A stretch of DNA of 64,000 nucleotides from Symbioplanes lichenis (GCF_030709675.1 NZ_JAUZQD010000006.1:434001-498000), one strand, 5' to 3'; shown: positions 1 to 9,370, counted from the first letter of the stretch. Numbers and translations are program-made. The notes: generated by a model from the sequence alone, not told the origin.

Positions 1-865
1 GGCGGACGCCGGCCGGGGCGAGCACGTCCCGGTCGAAGCGCCGCAGCGCGCTGTCGCCGAAGAGCGGGCCGATGCCGGAGAAGTCCGTACCGGGCAGGGT
101 GTTGCCGTCGTGCAGCAGGCGGTTGCCGCCGATGCCCTTGTTGAGGACGGGCAGCCCGGGCCGCCGGGCGGCCAGATAATCGGGCCAGCGGTGGTTGGCG
201 TCGGTGGTGGTGCTCGACCCGTCGGTGATGGAGTCGCCGAAGGCCACGACCGCGCCCGGTCCGGCCGGGGCGGTGACGCTGACGTCGGAGAGGAAGTACC
301 AGGACGTTGTCGTGGCAGCACCGGGCAGGTCGGCCGCCCCGGCCTGGTTGCCGGCGGCGACATAGTTCGTCTGGAACGCCGAGTTGTGCAACGTGGACGC
401 CACCGTCCGGCGCGGCAGGTGGATGCTGATCGCCACGTCGGACCGGGCGGGAACGGCCAGCGGCACGGGGTCGCTGACCACGGGTGCGCCCGGCGGCACG
501 GTGACCGAGGCGTGGCCGCCGAAGGTGAGCGGCCGGTCGGTGCCGGCGACGATCCGGGCGCCGGCGTCGCGGCGGGCGACGCGGGCGGCGCTGATCTCGA
601 GGGGTGCGCTGCCGTGCTCGTTGGACAGCCGCACCCGCAGCGTGCGGCCGGCGACGCTGGTGTGCACGATCTGGCGCAGGGTCTGGTCGGTGAAGACGGT
701 CTCGGCGACCGGCGCGGTGGCGGCGCCGGTCACCGCGGTGGCCCAGGTGCCGGTCCAGGCCTCGGCGGTACGCCCGCCGGCGCCGGCCGATCCGGTGAGG
801 GTGAGGGCGGCGAGGACCCCGGCCGCGACGACCCCGGCCAGGTGACGCTTGACGTTAAGAGTCAT
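1..865 (-). CDS. Secreted SGNH/GDSL hydrolase, 3' end outside the window
   Basis: Reading the minus strand from the ATG at 865 gives an open frame of 288 codons that runs off the left edge, so the C-terminus is missing. A signal peptide with a hydrophobic core occupies residues 9-27. A beta-sandwich-like N-terminal region follows. The SGNH block I motif GDS(I)T is at residues 210-214, with Ser212 the expected nucleophile, and a GIGGNR segment near residue 243 fits block II. The DxxH catalytic block would lie beyond the window. The family contains extracellular esterases acting on polysaccharide acetyl groups or lipids; the substrate cannot be told here. The frame has no stop and looks intact. 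Confidence 0.85.
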   Translation of the reverse strand, partial: MTLNVKRHLAGVVAAGVLAALTLTGSAGAGGRTAEAWTGTWATAVTGAATAPVAETVFTDQTLRQIVHTSVAGRTLRVRLSNEHGSAPLEISAARVARRDAGARIVAGTDRPLTFGGHASVTVPPGAPVVSDPVPLAVPARSDVAISIHLPRRTVASTLHNSAFQTNYVAAGNQAGAADLPGAATTTSWYFLSDVSVTAPAGPGAVVAFGDSITDGSSTTTDANHRWPDYLAARRPGLPVLNKGIGGNRLLHDGNTLPGTDFSGIGPLFGDSALRRFDRDVLAPAGVR

Positions 866-921
866 GCCTCCACCCCAGCCGCGCCGCCGCGTCCCGTCAA
901 TACATCGACGCCTCTGAATCT

Positions 922-2250
922 TCAGACGACGGCAACGAGCGCCCGGCCGGACAGCCCGAGCCCCACGACGACGATCAGGGCCGCGGTGACCGGCGGCGCC
1001 ACCGCGCTCCACCGGACGAGCCGCCCCGAGAAGCGGTCCCGCACCCGGACCAGGACCAGCCCGGCGGCGGTCAGGGTGGCGGCCATCCCCAGCCCGTACG
1101 CGAGGACGAGCAGCACCCCGAAGACGGTACGCCCGAGCGCCACCGCCCCGAGCAGCACGACCAGCGCGGACGGGCTCGGCACGAGTCCCCCGGCGACACC
1201 GAGCCCGGCGAGCCCCCACTTGCCCGGCCCGTGCTCGTGGTCGTGGTCGTGGTGATGCTCGTGGTGATGTTTGTGCTGGTGGCGGTGGCGCAGTGCCGCC
1301 CGCAGCGCGCCCAGGCCGACCGCCGCCACGAGCACGCCGCTGACCAGGCCGAGCCAGCCGAGCACCAGCTCCCCGGCCACCCCGGCGGCGAGCGTCAGCA
1401 CGAGTCCGAGCACCAGGACCGCGGCGGTGTGGGTGGCGGTCACCGTGGCCCCGACCAGCAGCGCGTCCCGGGGCCGGCCCCGGCTCCCGGCCAGATAGGC
1501 CGCCATCACCGTCTTGCCGTGCCCGGGCAGCGCCGCGTGCGCCGCGCCGAGCAGCAGCGCCAGCAGCACGGCGAGCAGCCCCACGAGTGGGGTCAGCCGG
1601 TCGCCGCCGACGAGCCCGTCCAGCCGATGCGCGGCCGCCGCCAGCAGGCCCGGAGACGACGAGGCGACGGGCGCGGCGGCCGGGGCGGCACCGGATCCGG
1701 GCGCCGCGGTGAAGCTCGCCGACCGTACGTCCGGCGGGGACGCCAGCGGATCGGCTGGGTACCGCCGCAACTCGTCGCTCACGCTCGTCGCCGGCAGCGG
1801 CGATCCGGTCAGCGCCACGCCGGAACCCGTCGCGACCAGCTCGCGCCAGCCGATGCGGTCGTCCCGGAACCGGAAGTCGACGGTGACCGGCACAGATCCC
1901 CGGATCACGGCCACTGCGGACAAACGACATTCCACCCTGCTCGTACGCAACCCGCCCGCCCCCGGCGCGGACGACGGCGACTCGCTCTCCACCGTCCAGG
2001 CCGCCGGCGCGCCGTCCACGGTCACGGTCAGCGCGGCGACCACCTCGCCGCACGTGGCGGCCGGGTCCTGCACCGTCGGCAGCTCGGCCAGGTCGACCAC
2101 GGCCAGCGCGTCGATGCGGTCCTGGTGCAAAGTCAGCCCGGCGTAGCGGTTGACGGAGAAGTTGCCGAGCGGGTGGGCGGCGGCCGGTCCCGCGGGCCAG
2201 AGGACGGCGGCGACAGTCACGGTCATGACCAGGACGATGAGGCGTCTCAC
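922..2250 (-). CDS. NicO/RcnA-like nickel/cobalt transporter with exported N-terminal domain
   Basis: The protein is 442 residues from a GTG whose GTGA overlaps the stop of the upstream TPR gene, implying translational coupling; an ATG at 2226 is a weaker alternative. A signal peptide ends near residue 25 (AAA-HPLGN), followed by about 190 residues of exported domain and then roughly six membrane spans. A loop very rich in histidine lies between spans, as expected for divalent-metal handling in RcnA/HoxN-type proteins. HGK and TATHT segments in the membrane part match this superfamily. It is the last gene of the DUF4331-TPR-transporter operon. The direction of transport and the metal are inferred only from the family. 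Confidence 0.75.
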   Translation of the reverse strand: MRRLIVLVMTVTVAAVLWPAGPAAAHPLGNFSVNRYAGLTLHQDRIDALAVVDLAELPTVQDPAATCGEVVAALTVTVDGAPAAWTVESESPSSAPGAGGLRTSRVECRLSAVAVIRGSVPVTVDFRFRDDRIGWRELVATGSGVALTGSPLPATSVSDELRRYPADPLASPPDVRSASFTAAPGSGAAPAAAPVASSSPGLLAAAAHRLDGLVGGDRLTPLVGLLAVLLALLLGAAHAALPGHGKTVMAAYLAGSRGRPRDALLVGATVTATHTAAVLVLGLVLTLAAGVAGELVLGWLGLVSGVLVAAVGLGALRAALRHRHQHKHHHEHHHDHDHEHGPGKWGLAGLGVAGGLVPSPSALVVLLGAVALGRTVFGVLLVLAYGLGMAATLTAAGLVLVRVRDRFSGRLVRWSAVAPPVTAALIVVVGLGLSGRALVAVV

Positions 2251-3557
2251 GGTTGTCCCCCCAGGGCGGCCAGGGCGCGGGCCGCGGTCGGACCCTCGAC
2301 GGGCGAGAAGAACGGGTTGAGGCTCTGCACTCGCGACAGCTGAGCGCGGGCGGTGCCCCGGTCGCCGAGGGCCAGCGCGATCAGGGCGAGGTGGTAGGCG
2401 TACCCGGCGTTGCGGGGGCCGAGGGCGACGGCCCGGCGCGCGTAAAGCAGGGCCTCCCGATCGCGTCCCGCGGCGTGCAGAGCGTGCCCGAGCACGTCCG
2501 CGACCTCGGCGAACGGCCGCCGGCGCCACTCGGACCGGGCCGCTGTCACGGCCGCCCCGGCGTCACCGCGGGCGAGGGCCAGCAGGGCCGCGGTGAGGTC
2601 GTCGCGACCGCCGTGGGCCACGAAGATCCGATGCGCGGCGGACGCCAGGGCGACCTGCCGGTCGGCTTCCGCCGTACGGCCGGCCACGCGCAGCAGGTCG
2701 GCGTACTCCAGAAGGATGTCGGGGGCCGGCGTGCGCGCGGCGACCGCAGCCGCATCGGTCAGCGCGGCGCCGACGTTGCCCGTCGCGACGGCCACCCGGG
2801 CCCGGCCGCGGTGCAACGGCTGGTAGGACGGGTCGGCCGCGAGCCCGGCCTCGTACTCGGCGGCCGCGGCGGACAGGTCGCCGGTGGACCGCGCGAGATC
2901 GCCCAGCTGGTTGCGGCAGAACGCGATGCCGGCCGGCTCCACGGCGGCGGCCAGGGCGCGGCGCATGAGGTCGGCGGCCTCGGCGAGGCGGCCGCGCTGT
3001 TCGAGATCATAGGAGGCCCGGGCGTACGCCGGGAGCCCCGGCCGCAGGTCGAGCATGCGCTGGACGGCGGCGGTGGCGGCGCTCGCGTGGCCGAGCTGGG
3101 TCTCGGCGTCGGCCAGCACCCCGTACGCGTCGGCGTCGTAGGCGTTGAGGCGCAACGCGTCCCGGGCGTGACCGCGCGCGGCGGCGAAGTAGTGGCGGGC
3201 GTTGGCCAGGGCGCCGAGCCCGACCGCGGCGTCGGGGTTGTCGGCGGGCCGGACCCGCACCGAGCGGCGCAGGGCGGCCTCGGCGAGCGGATAGCGGCTG
3301 GGGTCGCCGGTGACGCGGGCCTGCTCGACGTACGCGACGCCCAGCTCGGCCCACGTCCGGTAGTCCCCGGGCAGCCGCCGCAGCCGGTCCTGCGCGCGGG
3401 CGATCGTGGCCGCGAGCGGGTCGCCCGAGGCCGGGGCCGCGAAGGCCCCGGCCCGCTCCGGCGTCGCCGCGTCGCGCAGTCCCACCACACCACCGACGGC
3501 GAGCATCGTGCCGGCCGCGACAGTGACCGTCACGACGATCCGGAGAGAACGACGCAT
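2247..3557 (-). CDS. Tetratricopeptide-repeat protein with N-terminal membrane anchor
   Basis: This is a 436-residue protein whose first 25 residues form a signal peptide or signal anchor. The rest is alanine-rich helical repeats of about 34 residues (for example WAELGVAYVEQA, AYGVLADAETQLGHA, YAYHLALIALALGD), typical of TPR scaffolds. It starts 4 bp after the DUF4331 stop and its own stop overlaps the transporter start, so the three genes form one operon. The repeats probably mediate protein contacts on the outer face of the membrane, perhaps joining the DUF4331 protein and the transporter. That role is inference from gene order. Confidence 0.75.
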   Translation of the reverse strand: MRRSLRIVVTVTVAAGTMLAVGGVVGLRDAATPERAGAFAAPASGDPLAATIARAQDRLRRLPGDYRTWAELGVAYVEQARVTGDPSRYPLAEAALRRSVRVRPADNPDAAVGLGALANARHYFAAARGHARDALRLNAYDADAYGVLADAETQLGHASAATAAVQRMLDLRPGLPAYARASYDLEQRGRLAEAADLMRRALAAAVEPAGIAFCRNQLGDLARSTGDLSAAAAEYEAGLAADPSYQPLHRGRARVAVATGNVGAALTDAAAVAARTPAPDILLEYADLLRVAGRTAEADRQVALASAAHRIFVAHGGRDDLTAALLALARGDAGAAVTAARSEWRRRPFAEVADVLGHALHAAGRDREALLYARRAVALGPRNAGYAYHLALIALALGDRGTARAQLSRVQSLNPFFSPVEGPTAARALAALGGQP

Positions 3558-3561
3558 GATG

Positions 3562-5157
3562 TCAGTCCGCCGAGGTCCAGCGGCGGCGGAGCAGCCACCA
3601 CCACGTCGTGACGATCAGCAGCAGGCCGGTGGCCCCGGCGCCGCCCGCGATCAGGGCCTTGTCGACGTCACTGAGCCCGGAGGACTCGGCCGCCGGCACG
3701 AGACCGATCGGGCCGCCCGCCCGCAGCTTGCTGGGAGTCGCACTCGTGGACGAGTCGCCGCCCTGGTTCGGCAGGGCCACGTACGGGAACGAGTCGCCGA
3801 AGTCGTTGTCGTTGACGTCCACCTTGTCGCCGGCCGCCAGCGCGTCGACCAGCTTGCCGCTCTGCGCCGCGCCCTCGACCGCCTGGATCGAGATGTCGAC
3901 GGCGTCGTCGGCCAGGCGCCGCCCGTTCGGGAAGCCCTGCAGGTCGCCCTTGAGCACGCCGAGCCGGTCGGGCTGATCGGTGACGGGCACCCCGAGGTTG
4001 AGCCGCAGCATCTCCGACGGCCGGAACGCGCCGGGATCGACGTCCTGGTTGTTGAGCTGCGAGTTGAGGTCGGCCTTGATCGGGCCCTTGGCCTTGGTCG
4101 TGATCCCGGTCAGGAAGATCTCGACGAGGTCGTTGCGCGGCGTCTTCGGCGCCTTGATCTTGTAGATCTTCTCGATGAGCCGGGCGAGCTCGGGATCGGT
4201 GACGCGCTTGACGACGGCCGGGATGCCCGCGTCCTTGTCCGGCGAGATCGAGTTGAAGGCGTCCTTGAGCCCGGCGGGCACGACGACCTCGTTGACCAGC
4301 GGGTTCCCGAGGCGCGACACCTGCACCCCGCTGCTGCGGCCGGGGGCCTTGTCGTTCTGGCCGGTCATGCGTACGCGATTGCGCTCGGTCGTGGTCCACA
4401 CCCCGATGACCGGGTTGCGCTTCGCGTCGCCGCCCAGCGCGACGTCCTTGAAGGGCACCTGCACCGCGAGCGTGTTGACGTTGTACCCGGCGAGCGTGTC
4501 GCGGCCGGTCTCACCCAGGTCGCCGCCGTAGAGCAGATCGAAGACGCGCAGGTCCAGGAAGAACGGGTCGTCGGCCTGCCCCGCGAAGAGTTTCCAGCCG
4601 CCGTCCAGATCGACGGTCGCCTGGTCCCGCAGCTTCTGATAGTCCGGGAACGACGCCGCCCCGACCCGCGACGGCGCGACGGGTGCGTCGGCGATCCGCG
4701 TGCGGAACGGCCCGCCGCCGAACGACGTCTCGAGCGTGTACGTCTGCTTGAACAGCAGGTTCTTGTCGTCGAACGACGTGACCGGGCCGTCGTTGTAGAG
4801 GAACGTCTTGGTCCCCCGCTTGTCGATGTTCTTGAACGTCCAGCGGAACACCGAATCGGCCTTGGCGTCCCCGTCGCTGTCGACATTGATCAGGTATGCG
4901 GCATCGGTCGCGAACGGATAGAAGTTGGGCCCGCCGTCCGGATCCTCGAACGGGATCCAGTTCGCGAGCAAAGTCACGTAACCGGGGCGGTCGGGGCTGA
5001 CGAAGGCGTACAGGTCGGTGTTGTCCGCGGCCGGGTCGCTCGCGATGAGCGGCGCCTCACGGTGGCTCGAGGCGACGGACGTCGCGGGCCCGAGCCCGGC
5101 GACCGCCACGACAAGCGCTACCGCCCCCGCCGCCGCGAGTCTTGCTCTGTGCTCCAT
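3562..5157 (-). CDS. DUF4331 domain protein, exported and membrane-anchored
   Basis: The 531-residue protein has a signal peptide (residues 1-30) followed by SSHREAPLIASDPAADNTDLYAF, split here as SSHREAPL and DNTDLYAF, the hallmark opening of DUF4331. A C-terminal transmembrane helix near residues 497-520 is followed by a basic tail, so the bulk is extracytoplasmic and tethered. An AGGATT ribosome site precedes the ATG. It is the first gene of the operon with a TPR protein and a NicO-type transporter. The function of DUF4331 is not established. Conserved Asp-rich motifs such as NVDSDGDAKADS resemble calcium-binding loops. Confidence 0.85.
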   Translation of the reverse strand: MEHRARLAAAGAVALVVAVAGLGPATSVASSHREAPLIASDPAADNTDLYAFVSPDRPGYVTLLANWIPFEDPDGGPNFYPFATDAAYLINVDSDGDAKADSVFRWTFKNIDKRGTKTFLYNDGPVTSFDDKNLLFKQTYTLETSFGGGPFRTRIADAPVAPSRVGAASFPDYQKLRDQATVDLDGGWKLFAGQADDPFFLDLRVFDLLYGGDLGETGRDTLAGYNVNTLAVQVPFKDVALGGDAKRNPVIGVWTTTERNRVRMTGQNDKAPGRSSGVQVSRLGNPLVNEVVVPAGLKDAFNSISPDKDAGIPAVVKRVTDPELARLIEKIYKIKAPKTPRNDLVEIFLTGITTKAKGPIKADLNSQLNNQDVDPGAFRPSEMLRLNLGVPVTDQPDRLGVLKGDLQGFPNGRRLADDAVDISIQAVEGAAQSGKLVDALAAGDKVDVNDNDFGDSFPYVALPNQGGDSSTSATPSKLRAGGPIGLVPAAESSGLSDVDKALIAGGAGATGLLLIVTTWWWLLRRRWTSAD

Positions 5158-5317
5158 GGGAATCCTCCCCCTTCTTGTGGGAAGGACTTCGCGCTCGCGG
5201 CCGGGCCGGATGGTGAACGACTCGGCTTTGGCACATCATGGGCCCGGCCGGGGCATGTCGAGATCGCTGCCCCGGCTCCGACCCCGCTGCGCAAGCACCG
5301 ATCCGAGGAGAACACCC

Positions 5318-5659
5318 ATGCCCCAGTACGCGGTCCTGATCCACAGCGGCGGCACCGGCGCTGTCGCCGACCACGACGAGTACGCCCGGGAACTGATCGC
5401 CGACGGCACCCTGGCGGCCGCCTTCGCCCTGGCCGAGACCGCCACGTCGATCCGCGACGGCCAGGTGACCGACGGCCCGTACGCCGAGACCAAGGACGTC
5501 GTCGCCGGCTTCTTCATCCTGGAGGCGCCGGACCTGGCGACCGCCGTGGCGATCGCGGAGCGCAACCCCGAGGTCCGCCACGGCGGCGGCGTCGAGGTTC
5601 GCCCGATCACCGGCGCCTACACGGTGCGGGACCCGGGCGTGAAGTCGCCGAAGGACTGA
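5318..5659 (+). CDS. YCII-domain (DGPF-type) small protein
   Basis: The 113-residue protein is placed at the ATG with GAGGAG 7 bp upstream; longer in-frame extensions lack a ribosome site. It contains the family signature TDGPYAETKDVVAGFFIL followed by an EVRP segment, which matches the YCII/YciI-related (DGPF) fold, a dimeric alpha-beta barrel. Actinobacterial members often pair with ECF sigma factors of the SigJ/ECF41 type, but none is adjacent. It is divergent from the DUF4331 operon across about 160 bp. No catalytic role is established. Confidence 0.85.
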   Translation: MPQYAVLIHSGGTGAVADHDEYARELIADGTLAAAFALAETATSIRDGQVTDGPYAETKDVVAGFFILEAPDLATAVAIAERNPEVRHGGGVEVRPITGAYTVRDPGVKSPKD

Positions 5660-5946
5660 TGCCAGGACCTCGACGGGCCGGTAGTGCGCCGTGTAGAGCG
5701 TCCGCGAACCCCTCCTCGTCGACGGCTCGGTCGAGCGGCGGCTTCAGCATCGCCGCCACGTCCACGCCCGCGGCGCGGATGGCGCGCAGCCGCTCCGGCG
5801 TCCGCAGGGCCCGTTCCTGCTCGTCGGTCACCGGCAGATGCTGGTGATTGGCGGCGCAGCCGCCGCTTGCCCGAGCGGACGCCGTACGGCTCGGCGCGCA
5901 GCACCGTTGTTGTCGATGACGGCTGGTCCGCTGCCGGGGCTGCGGA
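5660..5946 (-). other. Gap with possible gene remnant
   Basis: The 287 bp between the YCII gene and the sortase gene holds no complete gene. On the minus strand one frame (about 5850 down to 5660) reads like protein, with helical character around DEQERALRTPERLRAIRAAG. It has no plausible start and runs into the YCII gene antisense. I regard it as a possible decayed fragment of unknown origin. Confidence 0.25.
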
Positions 5947-6639
5947 TCAGTTCGGGCCGGCCTGGCTGAGGACGGCGTAGACGACGATGTTGTCGCGATA
6001 GTGGCCCGCATTGTTGTCGAACTCGCCGCCGCAGGTGATCAGGCGTAGTCCGGCGTGGTTGATGGGGCCGTAGACGGCGTCGGACGGGAAGCGGTCCTTG
6101 GCGTAGCGTTCGGTCTTGGCCACGGTGAAGACGGCGATGGTGCCGTCTTTGCGGGCGATGGTGATGGTGTCGCCGCGGGTGAGGTCGGCGAGGTGGGCGA
6201 ACGTGCCCGGTTGTTTCTTGTAGTCGACGTGGCCGGCGAGGACGGCGGGGCCGAGCGCTCCGGGTGTCGGGGCCTTGGTGTACCAGCCGACGGTCTTGGC
6301 GTCGGTGGGGACCTGCATGCTGCCGTCGGATTGTTGGCCGAGGCCGATGACGGGCACCTCGACGTGCAGGGCCGGGATGCTGATCCGGGTGGGTGGTGAG
6401 GTCGCCATCAACGGTCCGGTGGTCAAGTCGCTGCCCGTGGTATCCGGACGGGGTGTGCCGGTAGTTGTGTCGGGAGCCGCGGTGGGGACCCCGGCGGCCT
6501 CGGGTGGCTCGGTCGTGTGCCGAAGAGCAGCGGTGGTGATGAACGCTGCGCCGATGATGGCGAGGACGGCGGTGACCGCCAGCAGCGCGAAGCGCGTGCG
6601 GCGGCCACCGGTCGTCGGCGAGGTTCCGCCGTCGGTCAT
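5947..6639 (-). CDS. Class F sortase
   Basis: The 230-residue protein has a cytoplasmic basic start, one membrane anchor (residues 16-38), a Pro/Thr-rich linker and a sortase beta-barrel. The catalytic triad is visible: His137 in LAGHVD, Cys203 in LITCGG and Arg215 in HYRDN. Compact size and the xITCGG form fit actinobacterial class F sortases. It starts 6 bp after the CHRD gene stop, with its GGAG site embedded in the last codons of that gene, so the two are co-transcribed. The obvious candidate substrate is the CHRD protein, but that protein lacks a clear LPxTG motif. Confidence 0.88.
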   Translation of the reverse strand: MTDGGTSPTTGGRRTRFALLAVTAVLAIIGAAFITTAALRHTTEPPEAAGVPTAAPDTTTGTPRPDTTGSDLTTGPLMATSPPTRISIPALHVEVPVIGLGQQSDGSMQVPTDAKTVGWYTKAPTPGALGPAVLAGHVDYKKQPGTFAHLADLTRGDTITIARKDGTIAVFTVAKTERYAKDRFPSDAVYGPINHAGLRLITCGGEFDNNAGHYRDNIVVYAVLSQAGPN

Positions 6640-6645
6640 TTCAAA

Positions 6646-7458
6646 TCAGCTCCGATCACGCAGCTCGCGCGGGGCGACGAAGGAGCGCCGGCGGCTGATC
6701 ACGAACGCGCCGATCGCGCCGAGCAGGGCCAGGCCGCCGAAGCCGTACAGCGGGGCGGTGCTGCTGCGGGTGCTGCCGTCTCCGGTGGCGACCCCGCCCA
6801 CGGGAACGGAGCCGGCGGCCGCGCCGGAGACCATGCCGCAGTTGGCCGGGTCAGTGGCTTCCTCCGGGATACCGCTCAGGCCCGCGGACTTCGCCAGCGT
6901 CGACTCCCCCAGCGCGTCCATGTCGTACTTGCCGTTGTTGTTGGCGTCGATGCCGTGTTCGACGACGTGCAGGTCCTTGAGGTGCTCGAGGGTGCCCTTG
7001 GGCAGGTCGGCGGCGGCGATGGTGCGGTCGTAGGACAGGTTGCCCTGGGCGTCGGCGGTCGGCATCCGGTCGACGGCCAGGCCGCTGGCCTTGGTGGTGT
7101 CGCCCTTGGTGGTCAGCGAGACGAAGATGTCGCCGTACATCGGGACGCCTTCCTCGGTGGTGAGGTAGCCGTCGCCGTCCTTGTCGGCCGACATGTCGGG
7201 GCAGTGGAAGTCCATGCCGTCAGTGGATCCGTGCATGTGCTGGGCGTGCGGCGAGTTGGGGACCAGACCCTTCGAGCGGATGCTGACCTTCAGGTCGCCG
7301 TTGTCCATCGCGGTCAGCGTCGCGGTGCCGGTGGAACCGGACTTGTTCAGCGCGTCGAGCCGGACGTGGACGCTCTCGTCGGCGAACGCGGCCGTGGGTG
7401 CGGTGAGCAGGATGGCGGCTGCGGCCGGGACGGCCAGCAGGGTTCGGCGTAGCTTCAC
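6646..7458 (-). CDS. CHRD-domain exported, membrane-anchored protein
   Basis: Translation starts at GTG with GGGAGAGA upstream. The 270-residue product has a signal peptide (1-26), then a CHRD-like beta domain with HAQHMHG (71-77). An EF-hand-like DKDGDGYLTTEEG loop lies near residues 92-104, and a second acidic loop near DANNNGKYDMD. A C-terminal hydrophobic helix followed by basic residues anchors it. The architecture resembles a wall-sorted protein, but the residues before the helix (STAPLYGFGG) do not form LPxTG. It lies between a Ser/Thr kinase gene upstream and a class F sortase downstream. A SigK-like promoter precedes it. Confidence 0.75.
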   Translation of the reverse strand: MKLRRTLLAVPAAAAILLTAPTAAFADESVHVRLDALNKSGSTGTATLTAMDNGDLKVSIRSKGLVPNSPHAQHMHGSTDGMDFHCPDMSADKDGDGYLTTEEGVPMYGDIFVSLTTKGDTTKASGLAVDRMPTADAQGNLSYDRTIAAADLPKGTLEHLKDLHVVEHGIDANNNGKYDMDALGESTLAKSAGLSGIPEEATDPANCGMVSGAAAGSVPVGGVATGDGSTRSSTAPLYGFGGLALLGAIGAFVISRRRSFVAPRELRDRS

Positions 7459-7490
7459 GATTCTCTCCCTTGTCGATCGTTGTCATCAGG

Positions 7491-7518
7491 GATTCGGAAC
7501 GGGCGATGCCGCAGACGG
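7491..7518 (-). promoter_or_regulatory. Candidate SigK-type promoter for the CHRD-sortase operon
   Basis: On the minus strand CCGTCT (7518-7513) and CGAATC (7496-7491) are separated by 16 bp. From memory, the mycobacterial SigK consensus is CCATCC, about 17 bp, CGAATA, giving 4/6 and 5/6 matches. Transcription would start near 7484, leaving a 26-nt leader that includes the GGGAGAGA site. An ECF sigma factor gene of SigK type lies 3 kb upstream on the same strand. This is inferred from similarity only. Confidence 0.4.
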
Positions 7519-7560
7519 GTCAAATATCGAAAGACATTGTTAATCCGGCTCTTTTCACCG

Positions 7561-9255
7561 TCACGGTGCCGGAACAGCCCAGGTTGACGCGGTCACCAGC
7601 GGATCCCGGAAAGTGGCCAGTAGCGCACGCTGACGGCGTAGTTGAGAGGTCCAGTCACGGTCTTGGGTGGTCCATGACAACTCGAACGGGCGGGCGCCGC
7701 CGGCAGGCAGCAGTATCCGGCGGGTGTGCAGCCGTGGCCCGCTCGGCGGCTGCCATGAATATTCCCAATCGGCTCCGCCGCCGGTCACCAGCAGCACACC
7801 CATGGCGACTTTCCGGTATCCCGGCAGTGTGCCGCGGGTGAGGGCGGCTTGTTCGGCGTTCTGCCAGTGCTGCAGCGGGTCTTCCGCCGTGGCGGATGGG
7901 CTGCTGACCGTGAATGTCACGGAATCGTCGGGCGCCCGGAGGCAGACGAGGGACTTCATCTGTGAGCGGGTCCAGCCCTCGGGTGTGGCGACCGCAAAAC
8001 CGGCCGGGTCCCGGTATGCCCGCCACCCGGGCGGAACAGCACCGGCAGCAGGCTCTGCGGATGGCGTTGTCAGCGGTTGCCGGTCAGCCGGATCGCAGGC
8101 ACTGATCGCGGTAGTCGCCGAAGCGGCGGGATCGGCCACGCTGCGAACTGTCGTCTGCCGTCCCTCGTCTCGGTTCAGGGCCACGACTGCACTGCCCGCG
8201 GCGAGCAGCACAGCGGCGACACCCAGTCCGACGACCGACCGCCTGCGGCTTGAGCGCGGTCGGGCCTGCTCCTGCGCCGCAGTGGCCGAGGCCGGTCGCG
8301 GTGGTGCCACTGGGACTCGGGCGGCAACGACGGCGGGGCGGAACCGGACGTCGTCGGGTGGCCGGCGCGGAGCCGGGACCGCCGAGACGCCCATCGCGCG
8401 GTGCGTGATCGTTTGCAAGGATTCATGGGCTTGGCCTGCGGTAACTCGCGCCGCCGGGTCGCGCACCATCAGCGCGGCGATGATCGGGTGCAGCGGACCC
8501 AGATGCTGCGGCGGGTCCGGTTCCTCGACCAGAGCCGCGGCCAAGGACTCCGCGATGCTGGAGCGGTCGAACGGGGGGCGCCCTTCCACCGCGGTATACA
8601 ACGTCGCTCCCAGCGACCACAGATCACCGGCCACGCTCGACGGGTCGCTACCGCGCAGCCGTTCCGGTGCGACGTAGTGCGGCGATCCGAGCAGCGGCGC
8701 GGTTTGTGTGCCATCGCCGACCGCGGCTGCGGTGTCCAGAGTGGCCAGGCCGAAGTCGGTGAGCATGATGCGGCCGTCGGCGGCCAGCAACACGTTCGCC
8801 GGTTTGACGTCGTGGTGCACCACCCCCGCAGCATGGGCCGCCCGCAGAGCTTGCAGGACCGCCACGCCGATGCGGGCTGCGTCTTGGTGTGGCAGCGGCC
8901 CGTCACGGGTCACCCGTTGCTGCAGCGACTCGGATTCGACATATTCCATGACGATCCAGGTGCGGCCGGTTACCTGCAGCACGTCATAGATGCGTACGAC
9001 GCTGGGATGCTCCAGCCGGGCCGCCGCCCGCGCTTCTCGCATGGTCGGCAGCTGCGCGATCCGACGGTCGGCGACCGGCGACGCGGCAGGAGGCAACAGT
9101 TCCTTCACGGCCACCAGCCGGTCGAGGACTTCGTCGCGGGCCCGCCACACCCGGCCCATGCCGCCGGACCCGATCAGCGCCAGCAGACGGTACCGGCCGG
9201 CCACCGTCAACATGCCTCTGGGGCGAGCCGTGCCTACTTCGCTGTCGGAGTCCAT
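7561..9255 (-). CDS. Transmembrane serine/threonine protein kinase (PknB-like)
   Basis: The 564-residue product from the ATG at 9255 has a full Hanks kinase domain: glycine loop GSGGMG (29-34), Lys51 in AVKE, catalytic loop HHDVKPANVLL (HRD replaced by HHD, common in actinobacteria), DFG, and APE as VAPERL. A basic Pro-rich linker leads to one transmembrane helix (around residues 360-380). The extracytoplasmic C-terminal domain of about 180 residues has no PASTA repeats. The ATG at 9216 is an alternative start. It lies 115 bp downstream of the anti-sigma gene in the same direction, so it may feed into the sigma/anti-sigma circuit or sense the envelope. Confidence 0.9.
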   Translation of the reverse strand: MDSDSEVGTARPRGMLTVAGRYRLLALIGSGGMGRVWRARDEVLDRLVAVKELLPPAASPVADRRIAQLPTMREARAAARLEHPSVVRIYDVLQVTGRTWIVMEYVESESLQQRVTRDGPLPHQDAARIGVAVLQALRAAHAAGVVHHDVKPANVLLAADGRIMLTDFGLATLDTAAAVGDGTQTAPLLGSPHYVAPERLRGSDPSSVAGDLWSLGATLYTAVEGRPPFDRSSIAESLAAALVEEPDPPQHLGPLHPIIAALMVRDPAARVTAGQAHESLQTITHRAMGVSAVPAPRRPPDDVRFRPAVVAARVPVAPPRPASATAAQEQARPRSSRRRSVVGLGVAAVLLAAGSAVVALNRDEGRQTTVRSVADPAASATTAISACDPADRQPLTTPSAEPAAGAVPPGWRAYRDPAGFAVATPEGWTRSQMKSLVCLRAPDDSVTFTVSSPSATAEDPLQHWQNAEQAALTRGTLPGYRKVAMGVLLVTGGGADWEYSWQPPSGPRLHTRRILLPAGGARPFELSWTTQDRDWTSQLRRQRALLATFRDPLVTASTWAVPAP

Positions 9256-9370
9256 GCCGCACCGCCCGTCACCGCTGTCGCATCCACCACGGTGGTTCGG
9301 AGCGGCCCGGGTTCCGGCTTGGTCTTCGATGCACTCGTGTCGCACGTGCTCGGCGACAGGTCCGGCTGGG

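Noticed and set aside
2253..3611. 452-residue plus-strand frame
   Set aside because: It is the antisense shadow of the TPR gene; Gly/Arg/Gln-rich with no motif.
6646..7458. LPxTG cell-wall sorting signal in the CHRD protein
   Set aside because: The C-terminal helix and basic tail are present but no LPxTG or close variant precedes them.
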